Source: Fen-671 sp963794745 (GTDB taxonomy: Bacteria; Actinomycetota; Acidimicrobiia; Acidimicrobiales; Palsa-688). Taken from it: a DNA stretch of 64,000 nucleotides. The first letter of the stretch is position 1. Each line of letters begins with the position of its first letter. This document shows positions 35,580 through 44,203 of this stretch, piece by piece. A model generated the notes under the pieces. The model had not been told where the DNA came from and did not search any database. It worked only from the letters and a program-made list of their open reading frames with translations. Both the position numbers and the translations under genes were made by a program. Location: the NCBI GenBank assembly GCA_963794745.1, contig CAWCEZ010000011.1, positions 186,001-250,000 on the forward strand. Reading direction: 5' to 3'.

Positions 35580-36106
35580 AACTGCGCCGTGGCCCGCTGA
35601 CCTCCGTTTGTCTCGGACCGCTGGCGAAGCTCACGCATCGCAGCCTTGCGCTGGTCATCGTCCAGCAGCTCCAGCAACAGGCGCCCGTCCAGATGGTCGA
35701 GCTCGTGCTGGTAGAGCCTCGCCTCCAGGTCGACCGCCTCGATCGAGACCTCCCGGCCGTCCAGGTCAAGGCCTGTGATGTGCACGTGCTTGGGACGGGT
35801 AATCCGGAAATAGAGGCCCGGGACAGACAGGCATCCTTCTTCGTACTCCCACTCGCCGTCGAAATCGCTGACAACCGGGTTCACGATCGTCCGGGGACCA
35901 CTGTCGCCTATCTCGTAGACGAACAGGCGGCGCCCGACGCCAACCTGGGGGGCCGCCAACCCCAAGCCGTTCGCCACTTTCAGGGTGGCGTGCATGTCCT
36001 CGGCGAGGCGGGCGATCCGACCATCGATATCGGTGATCTCCTCGGCGCGCCGCTTCAGCACGGGGTCGCCAAAGGTCCTGATCCTGTAGGGGGCGGTGTC
36101 AGCCAT
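35576..36106 (-). CDS. def: peptide deformylase
   Basis: A metal peptidase that removes the N-formyl group from new proteins; 176 residues from the ATG at 36106. The three active-site motifs are complete: GLGLAAPQVG at about 47-56, EEGCLSVPG at 89-97 (metal-binding Cys) and HELDHLDG at 134-141 (metal-binding His pair and catalytic Glu). The tail after LLDDDQRKAAMREL is polar. The much longer open frame upstream is antisense to the next gene and rejected. Confidence 0.95.
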   Translation of the reverse strand: MADTAPYRIRTFGDPVLKRRAEEITDIDGRIARLAEDMHATLKVANGLGLAAPQVGVGRRLFVYEIGDSGPRTIVNPVVSDFDGEWEYEEGCLSVPGLYFRITRPKHVHITGLDLDGREVSIEAVDLEARLYQHELDHLDGRLLLELLDDDQRKAAMRELRQRSETNGGQRATAQL

Positions 36107-36160
36107 GTTGTTACATTCTATGAATACCAGGGCCGTTGCCGCAGGTAACCTCGTGGCGCA

Positions 36161-36754
36161 GTGCCTGACCACTACTTCACCGCCGAGCCGTCGGCGGCCT
36201 CGCGTCCCGAGGCAGTCGAGCTGTCCCTGCCCGACATGCAGCTCACGCTCACGGCGGACCGGGGCGTCTTCTCTGGCGGGAGAGTGGACCCAGGGACCCT
36301 CGCGCTCTTGAAGGAGTCCCCCCACCCCCCACCGGCGGGTGACCTGCTCGACCTCGGCTGCGGCTATGGCCCGATCGCCTGCGCGCTCGCCCGGCGCTCC
36401 CCTGCGGCGACGGTTTGGGCCGTCGATGTCAACTCGCGTGCCCTCGAGCTCACGACGGAGAACGCGGCATCCCTGGGGCTGGCCAACGTGAAGACGGCCG
36501 GCCCTGACGGCGTCCCGCCCGGCGTGGTCTTTAGGGGCATCTGGTCCAACCCGCCCATCCGGGTCGGCAAGGAGGCCCTCCACGAACTGCTCTCGACCTG
36601 GCTTGCCCGGTTGGACGCCGCGTCGAGTGCCTGGCTCGTCGTGCACCGCCATCTCGGGTCGGATTCTCTTGCGCAGTGGCTGGGCGGCAACGGGTGGACG
36701 GTGCGGCGGGCGGCCTCCAAATCCGGGTACCGGGTGCTCGAGGTGGCCCGATGA
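36161..36754 (+). CDS. RsmC-like class I methyltransferase (MTS family)
   Basis: A 197-residue protein starting at GTG 36161. It has the MTS-fold flow: DMQLTLTADRGVFSGGRVDPGT, the SAM motif LLDLGCGYGPIACALARR, AVDVNSRALELTTENA, and a substrate-site IWSNPPIRVGKEALHELL with NPPI (NPPY-like), the mark of N-methyltransferases on RNA or protein. Length equals the single-domain RsmC/RlmG-like proteins of actinobacteria, which mostly lack assigned targets. Its last four bases overlap the start of the next gene, an RNA methyltransferase. Confidence 0.88.
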   Translation: MPDHYFTAEPSAASRPEAVELSLPDMQLTLTADRGVFSGGRVDPGTLALLKESPHPPPAGDLLDLGCGYGPIACALARRSPAATVWAVDVNSRALELTTENAASLGLANVKTAGPDGVPPGVVFRGIWSNPPIRVGKEALHELLSTWLARLDAASSAWLVVHRHLGSDSLAQWLGGNGWTVRRAASKSGYRVLEVAR

Positions 36755-37280
36755 AACAGCTTGGGCCGACCGACCTGAAGAGGCTGCACCGCGACTGGGG
36801 TAAGCGGACGACTGGGCGGATCTCATTGCTTTTGGACGGGGTCAGCTCGCCTTTCAACGTGGGCACTATCGTGCGCACGGCTGCTGCGTTGCGCGTCGAG
36901 CACCTTTACCTCGCCGGCGGCGCAACTTCCCCGGCGTCTGCCAAGGCCGGCAAAACGGCAATGGGCACCGAACGGTTCCTATCGTGGTCCGCCTTCGACC
37001 GGGGCCCGATGCCGCGGATGCTGCCCGGGAGGACGGCTTCAGCGTCGTCGGCCTCGAGCTCGCCGACCATGCTGTCCCCCTTTTCCAGCTGTCGGTAGGC
37101 CCTAACGTGTGCATTGCGATCGGCCACGAGGAACACGGCCTTACGGTGGGCACCCTTGCTGCGTGTGACGCTGTCGCTTTTATCCCCCAGCTCGGGCGCG
37201 TGGGCAGCCTTAACGTCGCGACCGCTGCGGCCATCGCTATTTACGAACTTCGCCGGCGCGACTGGTCGGGCGGCTCCTGA
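36751..37280 (+). CDS. SpoU/TrmH-family RNA 2'-O-methyltransferase, frameshifted
   Basis: A knot-fold RNA methyltransferase. The ATG at 36751 overlaps the previous stop. Motif 1 (LLLDGVSSPFNVGTIVRTAAAL) is in the first frame; motif 2 (NVCIAIGHEEHGLT) and motif 3 (FIPQLGRVGSLNVATAAAIAIYE) are in another. One base is missing around 37000-37010, near GACCGGGGCCCG. Corrected length is about 176 residues, the short SpoU form with no extra RNA-binding domain. The target is not determined; TrmH-type tRNA G18 methylation is one option. Confidence 0.85.
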
Positions 37281-37420
37281 GCCGAGCCGGATAGTCGGAC
37301 GGGGCGTCGCATAGGACGGCGCAATTCCAGTACAGGGCCGGTCACCCACCCGATCGATCTGGTAGAAACAGCTTCCGCCTACCTAATTGGGAGAGTGCAC
37401 AACCGCACAAGGGGTGAACG

Positions 37421-38176
37421 ATGGTGAAGTGGAGATCGCTCGTCGCTGAGGCGCTAGGCACGGCGCTGCTCGTGTTTATTGCTGTTGGTACTGCCACGCT
37501 GACTTTTGGTTTCAAAGTGACCGGCACAAGCCAGTCCGCAGGTGTCGTAATGACAGCGCTCGCTTTCGGGCTGGTGTTGCTCGTGCTCGTCTACGCAATC
37601 GGGCCGATCTCGGGGTGCCACATAAATCCGGCCGTAACGATTGGGTTTTTGGTGGCCCGGCGGATAACGCTGACTGATGCAGCCGGCTACTGGGCGGCAC
37701 AGGTTGTGGGTGGTATCGCTGGCGCGGCGGCATTGTTCGGCATCTTCCACACCACGCCGAGTTACCACACCGGGACGACCGGGCTTGGCACAGACGGCTA
37801 CGGGGCTCATTCGATTATCCACGCCAATGCTGGCGGCGCCTTTGTGGCCGAAGTCGTCCTCACATTCCTGTTCGTGTTCGTGATCCTTGCGGTCACGAGA
37901 CGCGCAAGCAACGCCCTCGTGGCGGGCCTCGTCATCGGGTTGGCTCTCACGCTCGTCCACCTCATCGGGATCCCGATCGACGGGACCTCTGTCAACCCGG
38001 CCCGCAGCATCGGGCCGGCTCTGTTCGTCGGAGGTGACGCCCTGCGTCAGCTATGGGTCTTCATCGTCGCCCCCCTCGTCGGTGGGACGGTCGCTGCACT
38101 TGTTTACGGCGTCCTGTACCCAGAAGGTGAGAAGGAGGCGTCGGTGGCGCCTGCGCCGGAGGAACAGGCTGCCTAA
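37421..38176 (+). CDS. aquaporin (MIP family channel)
   Basis: A 251-residue channel with six predicted membrane segments and the two half-helix motifs: NPA at 69-71 within GCHINPAVT and NPA at 192-194 within TSVNPARS. The Arg after the second NPA belongs to the selectivity filter, and the short loop-E with GTS fits a water-selective (AqpZ-like) rather than glycerol channel. The C-terminal tail is acidic (EKEASVAPAPEEQ). A secreted propeller gene follows after ten bases and may share its transcript. Confidence 0.93.
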   Translation: MVKWRSLVAEALGTALLVFIAVGTATLTFGFKVTGTSQSAGVVMTALAFGLVLLVLVYAIGPISGCHINPAVTIGFLVARRITLTDAAGYWAAQVVGGIAGAAALFGIFHTTPSYHTGTTGLGTDGYGAHSIIHANAGGAFVAEVVLTFLFVFVILAVTRRASNALVAGLVIGLALTLVHLIGIPIDGTSVNPARSIGPALFVGGDALRQLWVFIVAPLVGGTVAALVYGVLYPEGEKEASVAPAPEEQAA

Positions 38177-38186
38177 AGTCGGCGCA

Positions 38187-40241
38187 ATGAAATCCGAGCG
38201 AGGCGGTCGAGGCGTCGCCACCCGGCTCGTGGCCCTGACGGCTGCGCTCATCTCGAGCCTGCTCTTCTGGCCTCCTGCTAGGAGCTTTGCGGCAACCCCT
38301 GCCGCGGCGGGTGTCAGCGTGCTCGGGTGGAGCCTCGAAGGCCCTGCGGCCATGGTCGTCGCCGGCCCGGACCTTTTCGTCGCCAACGTCCACGACAGCA
38401 CAGTGCTCGAGCTCGACATCGCGACAGGGGCCCTTGTCAGGCAGCTGTTCGGGCCGCAGTACGGCTTCAACGGGCCCTCAGCGATGGTCGTCACCGGCCC
38501 TGACCTCTTCGTGGCCAACTCCGATGCCCCAACCATCGTGGAGGTCGCCATTGCGACCGGCTCGTTGGTCCGCGTGATCTCTGGAGCCGAGTACCACCTC
38601 AACCCGCCCGGGCCAATGGCGGTGGCCGGGCCAGATCTTTTCGTGGTCAACAACGGGGGCAACTCCGTGAGCGAGGTTTCCGTCGCCACAGGAGCGCTTG
38701 TCAGAGTGATCTCGAGCTCGCGCTACGGCTTCAACAACCCGGGCGCGCTGGCGGCCGACGGGCAGGACCTGTTCGTGGCGAACGAGGGTGTCCCCCTATC
38801 GCCTCCCAACAGCGCCACCCATCTCGGGTCGGTTACCGAGCTCGATACTGTCACCGGCGCACTGGTCCGGGTCATCCCCGCCTCGCTTACGGGGATCGAC
38901 CAACCGGACGCCGTTTACGCGGCCGGGCCAGACGTGTTCGTGGCGAACTACGGCGGCTCCGGGGGGCTCGGCTCGGTAACTCAGCTCGAGGCATCTTCGG
39001 GGATCGTGCTGAGCCAATTGTCCGAGCCGGTGTCGACGATTATCCGACCAGATGCCATGGCCGTCGGCGGCGGCGACCTGTTCGTGGCGAACAGGACCGA
39101 TCGGTCGGTCTCTGAGCTCGATGCCCGTTCTGCAACCATGGGGAAAGTTTTTTCCTCCCCTCATTACAAGTTCGTACAACCGTCTGTACTGGCGGTGGCC
39201 GGGGCCGACCTTTTCGTGGCGAGCGCGGCCACCGGTGGCGGACGCGGGTCTATTAGCGAAGTCAATATCACGACGGGAGATCTCGTGAGCGTGATCTCCG
39301 GTTCGACTTACAAGTTTGACGGGCCGGGGCAGATGGCATCGGCTGGGCAGGACCTGTTCACTATCAACAACTTTGGGCAGTCTGTGACAGAACTCAATGC
39401 GTCAACGGGAACTCTTGTGGGGGTCCTGTCGGGTTCGCAGTACCAGTTCGGCCAGCCCGCAGCCCTGGCGGTGGCCGCGCCCGACCTTTTCGTGGCGAGC
39501 GGTGACGGCGGGCCTCTGGTCGAGATCGACATCGGCACGGGCAAGATCGTGAAGACCTTCGCCAGTCCCGAGTACCAATTTGGCGGCCCTGCGGCGATGT
39601 TGGCCGATGGGGCCGACCTATTTGTGACTAACCCGGGCGAAGACGGTACCGGCGGTACGGTCGTCGAGCTGGACAGCGCGACCGGGGCCGTCGTGAGGGT
39701 GCTCTCCGCAGCGAGCTACCAGTTCGACGAGCCGGTCGCCTTGGCAGTGGCAGGCCCCGACCTCTTCGTGGTCAATTACGACGGCAGTTCATTGACCGAG
39801 GTCGACGCCGCCACCGGCGCTCTCGTGCGTGTCTTGTCGGCACGGAAGTACAACTTCGTCAGCCCCGACGCTCTGGCCGTCGCCGGCGGCGACCTTTTCG
39901 TAACTGACAGTGGCGACAATTCGGTTGTCGAAGTGGATATCGCTACAGGCGGTCTCATACGGGCCTTCGGGGCGTCCGCCGACAATTCCACCGAGCCGCA
40001 AGCCGTGGCCGCAGCTGGGCCCGACCTGTTCGTAGCCAACGCCGACCTGGCGCTCGAAGGTTCGGGGACCGCCTACCAGGGCAGTTCGGTCACCGAGTTC
40101 AACGCCTCGACCGGTGCCGTGCTAAACGTGCTTTCGTCCCCGCAGTACATGTTCGACGAACCGGACGCCATGGCGGTAGCCGGCGCCAACCTGTTCGTCG
40201 CGAACCTCTCGGACGGCTCTGTAACCGAGGTCTCTACCTAG
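38187..40241 (+). CDS. secreted 14-repeat beta-propeller protein
   Basis: A 684-residue exported protein. A signal peptide is clear at the N-terminus (basic MKSERGGRG, hydrophobic LVALTAALISSLLF, ending around SFAATPA). The rest consists of about 14 repeats of 42-50 residues, each with the core P-x-AMAVAGPDLFVAN, then SVTELD, TGALVRV and a Tyr-containing strand. This pattern resembles YVTN/NHL-type propeller repeats; 14 copies would fit two seven-bladed propellers. No enzymatic residues, wall anchor or membrane segment are seen. Start ATG 38187 lies ten bases after the aquaporin stop. Role unknown; cell-surface binding is inference. Confidence 0.85.
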   Translation: MKSERGGRGVATRLVALTAALISSLLFWPPARSFAATPAAAGVSVLGWSLEGPAAMVVAGPDLFVANVHDSTVLELDIATGALVRQLFGPQYGFNGPSAMVVTGPDLFVANSDAPTIVEVAIATGSLVRVISGAEYHLNPPGPMAVAGPDLFVVNNGGNSVSEVSVATGALVRVISSSRYGFNNPGALAADGQDLFVANEGVPLSPPNSATHLGSVTELDTVTGALVRVIPASLTGIDQPDAVYAAGPDVFVANYGGSGGLGSVTQLEASSGIVLSQLSEPVSTIIRPDAMAVGGGDLFVANRTDRSVSELDARSATMGKVFSSPHYKFVQPSVLAVAGADLFVASAATGGGRGSISEVNITTGDLVSVISGSTYKFDGPGQMASAGQDLFTINNFGQSVTELNASTGTLVGVLSGSQYQFGQPAALAVAAPDLFVASGDGGPLVEIDIGTGKIVKTFASPEYQFGGPAAMLADGADLFVTNPGEDGTGGTVVELDSATGAVVRVLSAASYQFDEPVALAVAGPDLFVVNYDGSSLTEVDAATGALVRVLSARKYNFVSPDALAVAGGDLFVTDSGDNSVVEVDIATGGLIRAFGASADNSTEPQAVAAAGPDLFVANADLALEGSGTAYQGSSVTEFNASTGAVLNVLSSPQYMFDEPDAMAVAGANLFVANLSDGSVTEVST

Positions 40242-40493
40242 GCGTCTTGGACTTAGACGTTGTGGACGCCGGGCTCGGCACGCACGACTGGTGACAGGCC
40301 TGCCTGAGGGAACGGCCCGCCCTTCAGCCGTACGCCCGTCCGACGGATCGCGGCGGTCAATTCCGTCACTGTGACGTAACCCCACCACCATGGCTGGCAG
40401 GGTCTCGCCAAGCTCGATCAACACGCTCGCATGGCTGTACCGGACGTTGTAGGTGCCGGGAGGACCTAGCTGGCAGTTCTATCGTTGCGCTCC
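40242..40493. other. intergenic region with no gene found
   Basis: About 250 bases between the propeller gene and a small hypothetical gene. A loose inverted pair GGCGTC/GACGCC near 40241-40272 could form a long-loop hairpin. I see no convincing coding frame or RNA gene. Confidence 0.5.
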
Positions 40494-40811
40494 ATGGACG
40501 ACGACCAACAAGAGATCCTCCAAAAGACGTTCCCAGAAGCTCGCTCGCTTGTCGTGCGTATGATCTCCGCGGCTCTGGCCGCCCAGGTGGATGGGGACGA
40601 GGCCTTATTCGCCGAAGTGTTTACTGAGCTCGGCAAGGCGCAGAGGGTAACGGTACGGGCCGTGCTGATGACTCAAACGTGGACGCTCGTCAATGCCGTT
40701 ATGGCGATGGCCGAGGTCGCCGACAAGGATCCCCGGCAGTACTGGGAGCAAGTTGGCCTGAAGCTGACGGCTTTCCAAGACAAGGGGGACCGCGAAGGCC
40801 GGGGCGACTAA
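40494..40811 (+). CDS. hypothetical small protein
   Basis: A 105-residue, mostly helical protein from the ATG at 40494 (an in-frame TTG is nine bases earlier). It begins MDDDQQEILQKTFPEARSLV and contains LFAEVFTELGKAQRVTVRAV and VNAVMAMAEVADKDPRQYW. I do not recognise the family. There is no signal peptide, and hydrophobic stretches are too short to span a membrane. It lies just before the insertion element at 40923 and may be the last native gene before it. Confidence 0.55.
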   Translation: MDDDQQEILQKTFPEARSLVVRMISAALAAQVDGDEALFAEVFTELGKAQRVTVRAVLMTQTWTLVNAVMAMAEVADKDPRQYWEQVGLKLTAFQDKGDREGRGD

Positions 40812-40922
40812 ATTGCCGCCTGTTTGCGTCCTCCAGCGACCTGAGCCGACTGCGGCTCAGGTCAGAGGCATTAATACGTCAGTGGGCGCGGAGGTGTCTG
40901 GTTCCACAAGATACCGGACACC

Positions 40923-42173
40923 TGTCGCGGGACATAGCGGACACCAGAATGAAGGGGTGTGCGCATGGAGCTCGCTGGTTACGTCGTCAATGCCGTGGTG
41001 CTGGAGGGCCGTCCGGTAAGGGAAGTGGCCCGGGCCCACGGGGTGTCCAAGACCTGGCTCTACGAGTTACTGGCTCGGCACCAAGAACTGGGCGAGCAAG
41101 GGTTGGTGCCCCGCTCTAAAGGTCCCCGGTCTTCCCCGAGCCGGGTGAGCACGGCGCTTGAAGATGAGATCGTCGAACTGCGCAAGTCCCTGGCCGAAGA
41201 GGGCCTCGACGCCGGGCCCCACAGCATCCAGTACCACTTGCAGTGCCGCCACCGCCGGAAGAAGTCGGTCGTGCCTTCGGTGTCGAGCATATGGAGGGTG
41301 CTAAAGCGGAGAGGATTTGTAACCCCTCAGCCGCAAAAGCGGCCGAAGTGCTCTTATGTCCGCTTCGCGGCGGAACTGCCCAATGAGTGCTGGCAGGCTG
41401 GCACGACCCACTGGTCGCTCGCCGATGGCACCGACGTCGAGGTGCTCAACTTCTTGGACGACCACTCCCGGCTGTTAGTGGCTTCGGTGGCGTTCATGAC
41501 CACCAAGGCAACCGACGTAGTGGCCGTTTTCCAGGCAAGTGCCGAGCACTTTGGGCTACCGGCGTCGGTGCTCACCGACAACGGTGGGATCTTCACCGCT
41601 GAAAGCCGGGGCGGCCGCTGCGCCATGGAGACCCTGCTCGGGGCTCTCGGCGTCACCTACAAGCACAGCAGGCCCTACCACCCACAGACCCAAGGCAAAG
41701 TCGAGCGCTTTCACCAGACGCTGAAAAAGCACCTGGCCAAACAGCGCCGCCCGGGCGACCTGGCCGAGCTGCAGGCCCAGCTCGACCGCTTCAGGGCTTA
41801 CTACAACCAAGTCCGTCCACACCGGGCCATCGGCCGGCGCACCCCAGCGCAGGCCTATGGCGCACGCACCAAGGCCGTCGCCAAGCCCCCGTTGTTGCCG
41901 AACGGCCACTACCGGCTGCGCCACGACCGCCTCGACAAGGCAGGAAAGGTCACGCTGCGCTACCAGGGCCGGCTACGCCACATCGGCGTCGGTCGCGCCC
42001 ACGCCGGCATCAGGGTCTACCTCCTGGTGGCCGATCGCGACGTGCACGTCCTCACCGAGGACGGCGAGCTCCTAGGCCGGCTCACCATCGACCCGGACAA
42101 GGGTTACCAGCCCATGGAGCGCCCGCTAGTGTCCGGGATGTCTTGAGACAGCCGTCCGGGATGTCTCGCGACA
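40923..42173 (+). mobile_element. IS481-family insertion element
   Basis: About 1.25 kb. The ends are 20-bp imperfect inverted repeats: TGTCGCGGGACATAGCGGAC at 40923-40942, and GTCCGGGATGTCTCGCGACA at 42154-42173. A further related copy of the terminal sequence lies just inside the right end (GTCCGGGATGTCTTGAGACA, 42131-42150) and a related GATACCGGACACC just outside the left end, so the exact borders could lie slightly elsewhere. It carries one transposase gene. I could not find a clear target duplication. Confidence 0.8.
40965..42146 (+). CDS. IS481-family transposase
   Basis: A 393-residue DDE transposase starting at ATG 40965 with AAGGGG seven bases upstream. N-terminal helix-turn-helix: VREVARAHGVSKTWLYELLARH. 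The integrase core has FLDDHSRLLVASV, the second Asp in VLTDNGG and the Glu in GKVERFHQTLKKHL. The first catalytic Asp, normally in the pattern WQxDxTHW, is replaced: this copy reads WQAGTTHW, with GGC where a GAC is expected. If the sequence is right, the enzyme should be inactive. Otherwise the gene is full length and uninterrupted. The C-terminal part (RLRHDRLDKAGKVTLRYQGR) is normal for the family. Confidence 0.92.
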   Translation: MELAGYVVNAVVLEGRPVREVARAHGVSKTWLYELLARHQELGEQGLVPRSKGPRSSPSRVSTALEDEIVELRKSLAEEGLDAGPHSIQYHLQCRHRRKKSVVPSVSSIWRVLKRRGFVTPQPQKRPKCSYVRFAAELPNECWQAGTTHWSLADGTDVEVLNFLDDHSRLLVASVAFMTTKATDVVAVFQASAEHFGLPASVLTDNGGIFTAESRGGRCAMETLLGALGVTYKHSRPYHPQTQGKVERFHQTLKKHLAKQRRPGDLAELQAQLDRFRAYYNQVRPHRAIGRRTPAQAYGARTKAVAKPPLLPNGHYRLRHDRLDKAGKVTLRYQGRLRHIGVGRAHAGIRVYLLVADRDVHVLTEDGELLGRLTIDPDKGYQPMERPLVSGMS

Positions 42174-42182
42174 CAACACAGG

Positions 42183-42265
42183 TGGGCGCGGAGGGACTTG
42201 AACCCTCACGGCCTCGCGGCCAATGGATTTTGAGTCCACCGTGTCTGCCATTCCACCACGCGCCC
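42183..42265 (-). tRNA. tRNA-Leu (anticodon CAA)
   Basis: On the minus strand the sequence folds as a class II tRNA. The acceptor stem is GGGCGCG (42265-42259) with CGCGCCC (42190-42184), and the anticodon loop is CTCAAAA with anticodon CAA. It has a long variable arm and a GGTTCAAGTCC T-loop. The long arm and anticodon make it tRNA-Leu for UUG codons. The terminal CCA is not fully encoded. The right end of the IS481 element lies ten bases past the tRNA 3' end. Confidence 0.93.
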
Positions 42266-42566
42266 TTGCGCTGCTGAACTGCTTGTTTGTCGAATCCTTC
42301 TCCGCGTGTCGCTCTTTGTACTACTCCTGAACTACAACCGTGGCGCCGAAGACCGTCGCAGCGTCGACCAGGACCGGCAACGCGCACCTTGACGGCCACG
42401 ATCAAAGAGCGTAGCCCAGCTGTCTGGTGGCTCCGGGCCTGCGCAAGGCGCAGTGGCCTCGCCCGCGTTCTCAGCAGCACGCCCGGGTACACCAGTGGTT
42501 GCGGTAGCTGTCCTCCTCCTTCGCGGGGGGACCAGCAACTTGATGTTATTGCTGGCCTCCGACATC
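42266..42566. other. intergenic region, no gene recognised
   Basis: About 300 bases between the tRNA-Leu and the TPR gene. It should contain the tRNA promoter (reading left). An open frame continues upstream of 42567 on the plus strand but its predicted residues look random. Nothing else is seen. Confidence 0.4.
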
Positions 42567-43622
42567 ATGTCGATCATGGACGCGGCCGAGGCGGAGGAGC
42601 TGGCCGAGCTCGCGGAGGCAAGCCGGGCCGCGGCGCGAACACACCAGCCCGACGCAGAAAAGCCCGTCGAGGAGCGCTACGCCGACGTCCTGGCCGCCCT
42701 GCAGTGGCAGGTCGACCGGGGCGATGTGGCTGAGGGCTTCCGCCTCGCGAACGCGCTGGTCACGTTCTGGTTGGGGACAAACCGGATCTCCGATGGCGAC
42801 GAGTGGTTCGCCCGGCTGCTCGCCGTGCCGGGCGAGCCCGATGCCACCCGAGCCCTCGCCCTGCACGAACACGGCTACCTCGTGTTCTGGGCCGGCAAGC
42901 ACGACCGGGCAGCTGCGCGCTTCCGCGAGTCGCTTGACCTGGCAGCCTCGCTGGACGACGCATCGCTCCAAGCCCTCGCGCTGGCGGGGCTCGCTCGTGT
43001 CGCCCTTTACACCGACTCCTCCGAAGCGGTGCGCTTGCTGCGTGATGCGCTCGACCTCACCCGGGACCTCCCCGACGACGACCCCGGAAAGTCGAGCGCG
43101 GTGCACGTTCTCGGGCCCGCCCTCCAGATGTCCGGCGACCTCGAGGGCGCCCGCGAGGTCATCGCGCAACGACTAGCGACAGCGCAGCGCCAGGGCGTCG
43201 CGTTCGTCGTATGGAGCGAGTCGGCGAACCTGAGCATGGTGGAACGCCAACTCGGCAACCTCGACCGAGCCGAAGAGCTCTCACGCCAAGCGGTCGGTAC
43301 AAGTACCGCCCGAGAGCACGACCTCTACCTCGCATGGACGCTCAACGGGCTCGCGGCCGTGACGACTGCGAAGGGCCAGTGGGTGCGGGGTGCGACCATC
43401 CTGGGGGCGGCCGCGTCACTGCTGCAGCGCGGCGGCGGCGAGTGGCCCCCTGACGAGCTCGAACAGTACCAGGAAACCGACACCGTGCTCGGACAAGCCC
43501 TTCCAGCGGGCGAGCTCGACCACGCCCGCGCCCAGGGGGCGGCGATGTCGCGCGAGGAGGCCGTCGAATACGCCTTGTCATTGGTGCAGCCATTAGCAAT
43601 GCTCCGTGAGCGAAAGGTCTGA
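42567..43622 (+). CDS. TPR-repeat protein, probable C-terminal part of a larger ATPase regulator
   Basis: The 351-residue frame from ATG 42567 (alternative ATG 42576) is built of helix pairs of TPR type: for example RALALHEHGYLVFWAGKHDRA, ASLQALALAGLARVALYTD, AVHVLGPALQMSGDLEGARE and LSMVERQLGNLDRAEELSRQ. The beginning (EELAELAEASRAAARTH, ERYADVLAALQWQVDRGD) matches the region just after the ATPase domain in actinobacterial adenylate-cyclase/LuxR-type AfsR-like proteins. No P-loop or DNA-binding domain precedes it. It therefore looks like the surviving C-terminus of a larger gene, possibly cut by the rearrangement that brought in the IS. It ends one base before ridA. Confidence 0.7.
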   Translation: MSIMDAAEAEELAELAEASRAAARTHQPDAEKPVEERYADVLAALQWQVDRGDVAEGFRLANALVTFWLGTNRISDGDEWFARLLAVPGEPDATRALALHEHGYLVFWAGKHDRAAARFRESLDLAASLDDASLQALALAGLARVALYTDSSEAVRLLRDALDLTRDLPDDDPGKSSAVHVLGPALQMSGDLEGAREVIAQRLATAQRQGVAFVVWSESANLSMVERQLGNLDRAEELSRQAVGTSTAREHDLYLAWTLNGLAAVTTAKGQWVRGATILGAAASLLQRGGGEWPPDELEQYQETDTVLGQALPAGELDHARAQGAAMSREEAVEYALSLVQPLAMLRERKV

Positions 43623-43623
43623 C

Positions 43624-44004
43624 ATGCCAAGGCAGATCATTGGCACCCCCGACGCGCCGAGCTCGCCTCTGTACAGCCAGGGAGTCAAGGCCGGATCACA
43701 GGTTTTGATCTCGGGGACGACGGGCACAGACCCAAACACCGGCGATCTGGCGGGCAATACCATCCAACTCCAGACGCGCCAGGCGTTGGCCAATTGCGAG
43801 GCCATTTTGCACACGGGCGGCGCCAGCCTCGATGACGTGGTCGAAGTGGGCATACTGCTGGCCGATCCCGGCGACTTCGCAGGTATGAACGAGGAGTACG
43901 CTCGCTGGTTCCCCGTTGGGCCGCCGGCTCGCTATGTGGCGAAGCTCGGGGTTCAGGTACCGGGACTGCTGGTCTCGATCCGCATGACTGCATTTCTCAG
44001 CTAA
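43624..44004 (+). CDS. RidA family enamine/imine deaminase
   Basis: A 126-residue protein of the RidA/YjgF fold, which hydrolyses reactive enamines formed by PLP enzymes. The ATG at 43624 is chosen because it fits the family N-terminus (IGTPDAPSSPLYSQGVKAG). Conserved features: VLISGTTGTDPNTGDL, QTRQALANCEAIL, LDDVVEVGILLAD, and ARYVAKLGVQVPGLLVSIRMTA with the usual Arg position held as Ile-Arg. The final Glu of strict RidA (IEIEA) is not obvious. It is followed by a clear terminator at 44022. Confidence 0.88.
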   Translation: MPRQIIGTPDAPSSPLYSQGVKAGSQVLISGTTGTDPNTGDLAGNTIQLQTRQALANCEAILHTGGASLDDVVEVGILLADPGDFAGMNEEYARWFPVGPPARYVAKLGVQVPGLLVSIRMTAFLS

Positions 44005-44021
44005 CCGGTCCCTGCGACAGC

Positions 44022-44048
44022 ACCCGGCGTTGCCGGGTACGTGTTTTT
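44022..44048 (+). terminator. rho-independent terminator after ridA
   Basis: A perfect seven-base stem ACCCGGC/GCCGGGT with a three-base loop GTT (44022-44038) is followed by ACGTGTTTTT. It sits 18 bases after the ridA stop and closes the TPR-ridA transcript. Confidence 0.8.
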
Positions 44049-44203
44049 AGGCCGGCGCAGCTGGACGGCGCACCCAAAACGACTTCTTTTGTCACCGGAC
44101 GGGGCCCGGTGGTCGTCCCGGCTCGGATTTTGGATAAGTGACCCGGGCCCAATTCGGGCCATCACGATTGGGCGAGGGTGCTTGGCGGGCCTTATCATGC
44201 GCC

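Noticed and set aside
35576..36826. 416-residue version of peptide deformylase
   Set aside because: The extra 240 residues are antisense to the next methyltransferase gene; the family starts at 36106.
37887..38186. 100-residue extension before the propeller start
   Set aside because: It is the aquaporin gene read out of frame; the signal peptide at 38187 marks the real start.
42082..42492. Leftward 136-residue open frame with GAWWNGRHGGLKIHWPRGREGS
   Set aside because: This is tRNA-Leu and its flanks read as protein; a known annotation artefact.
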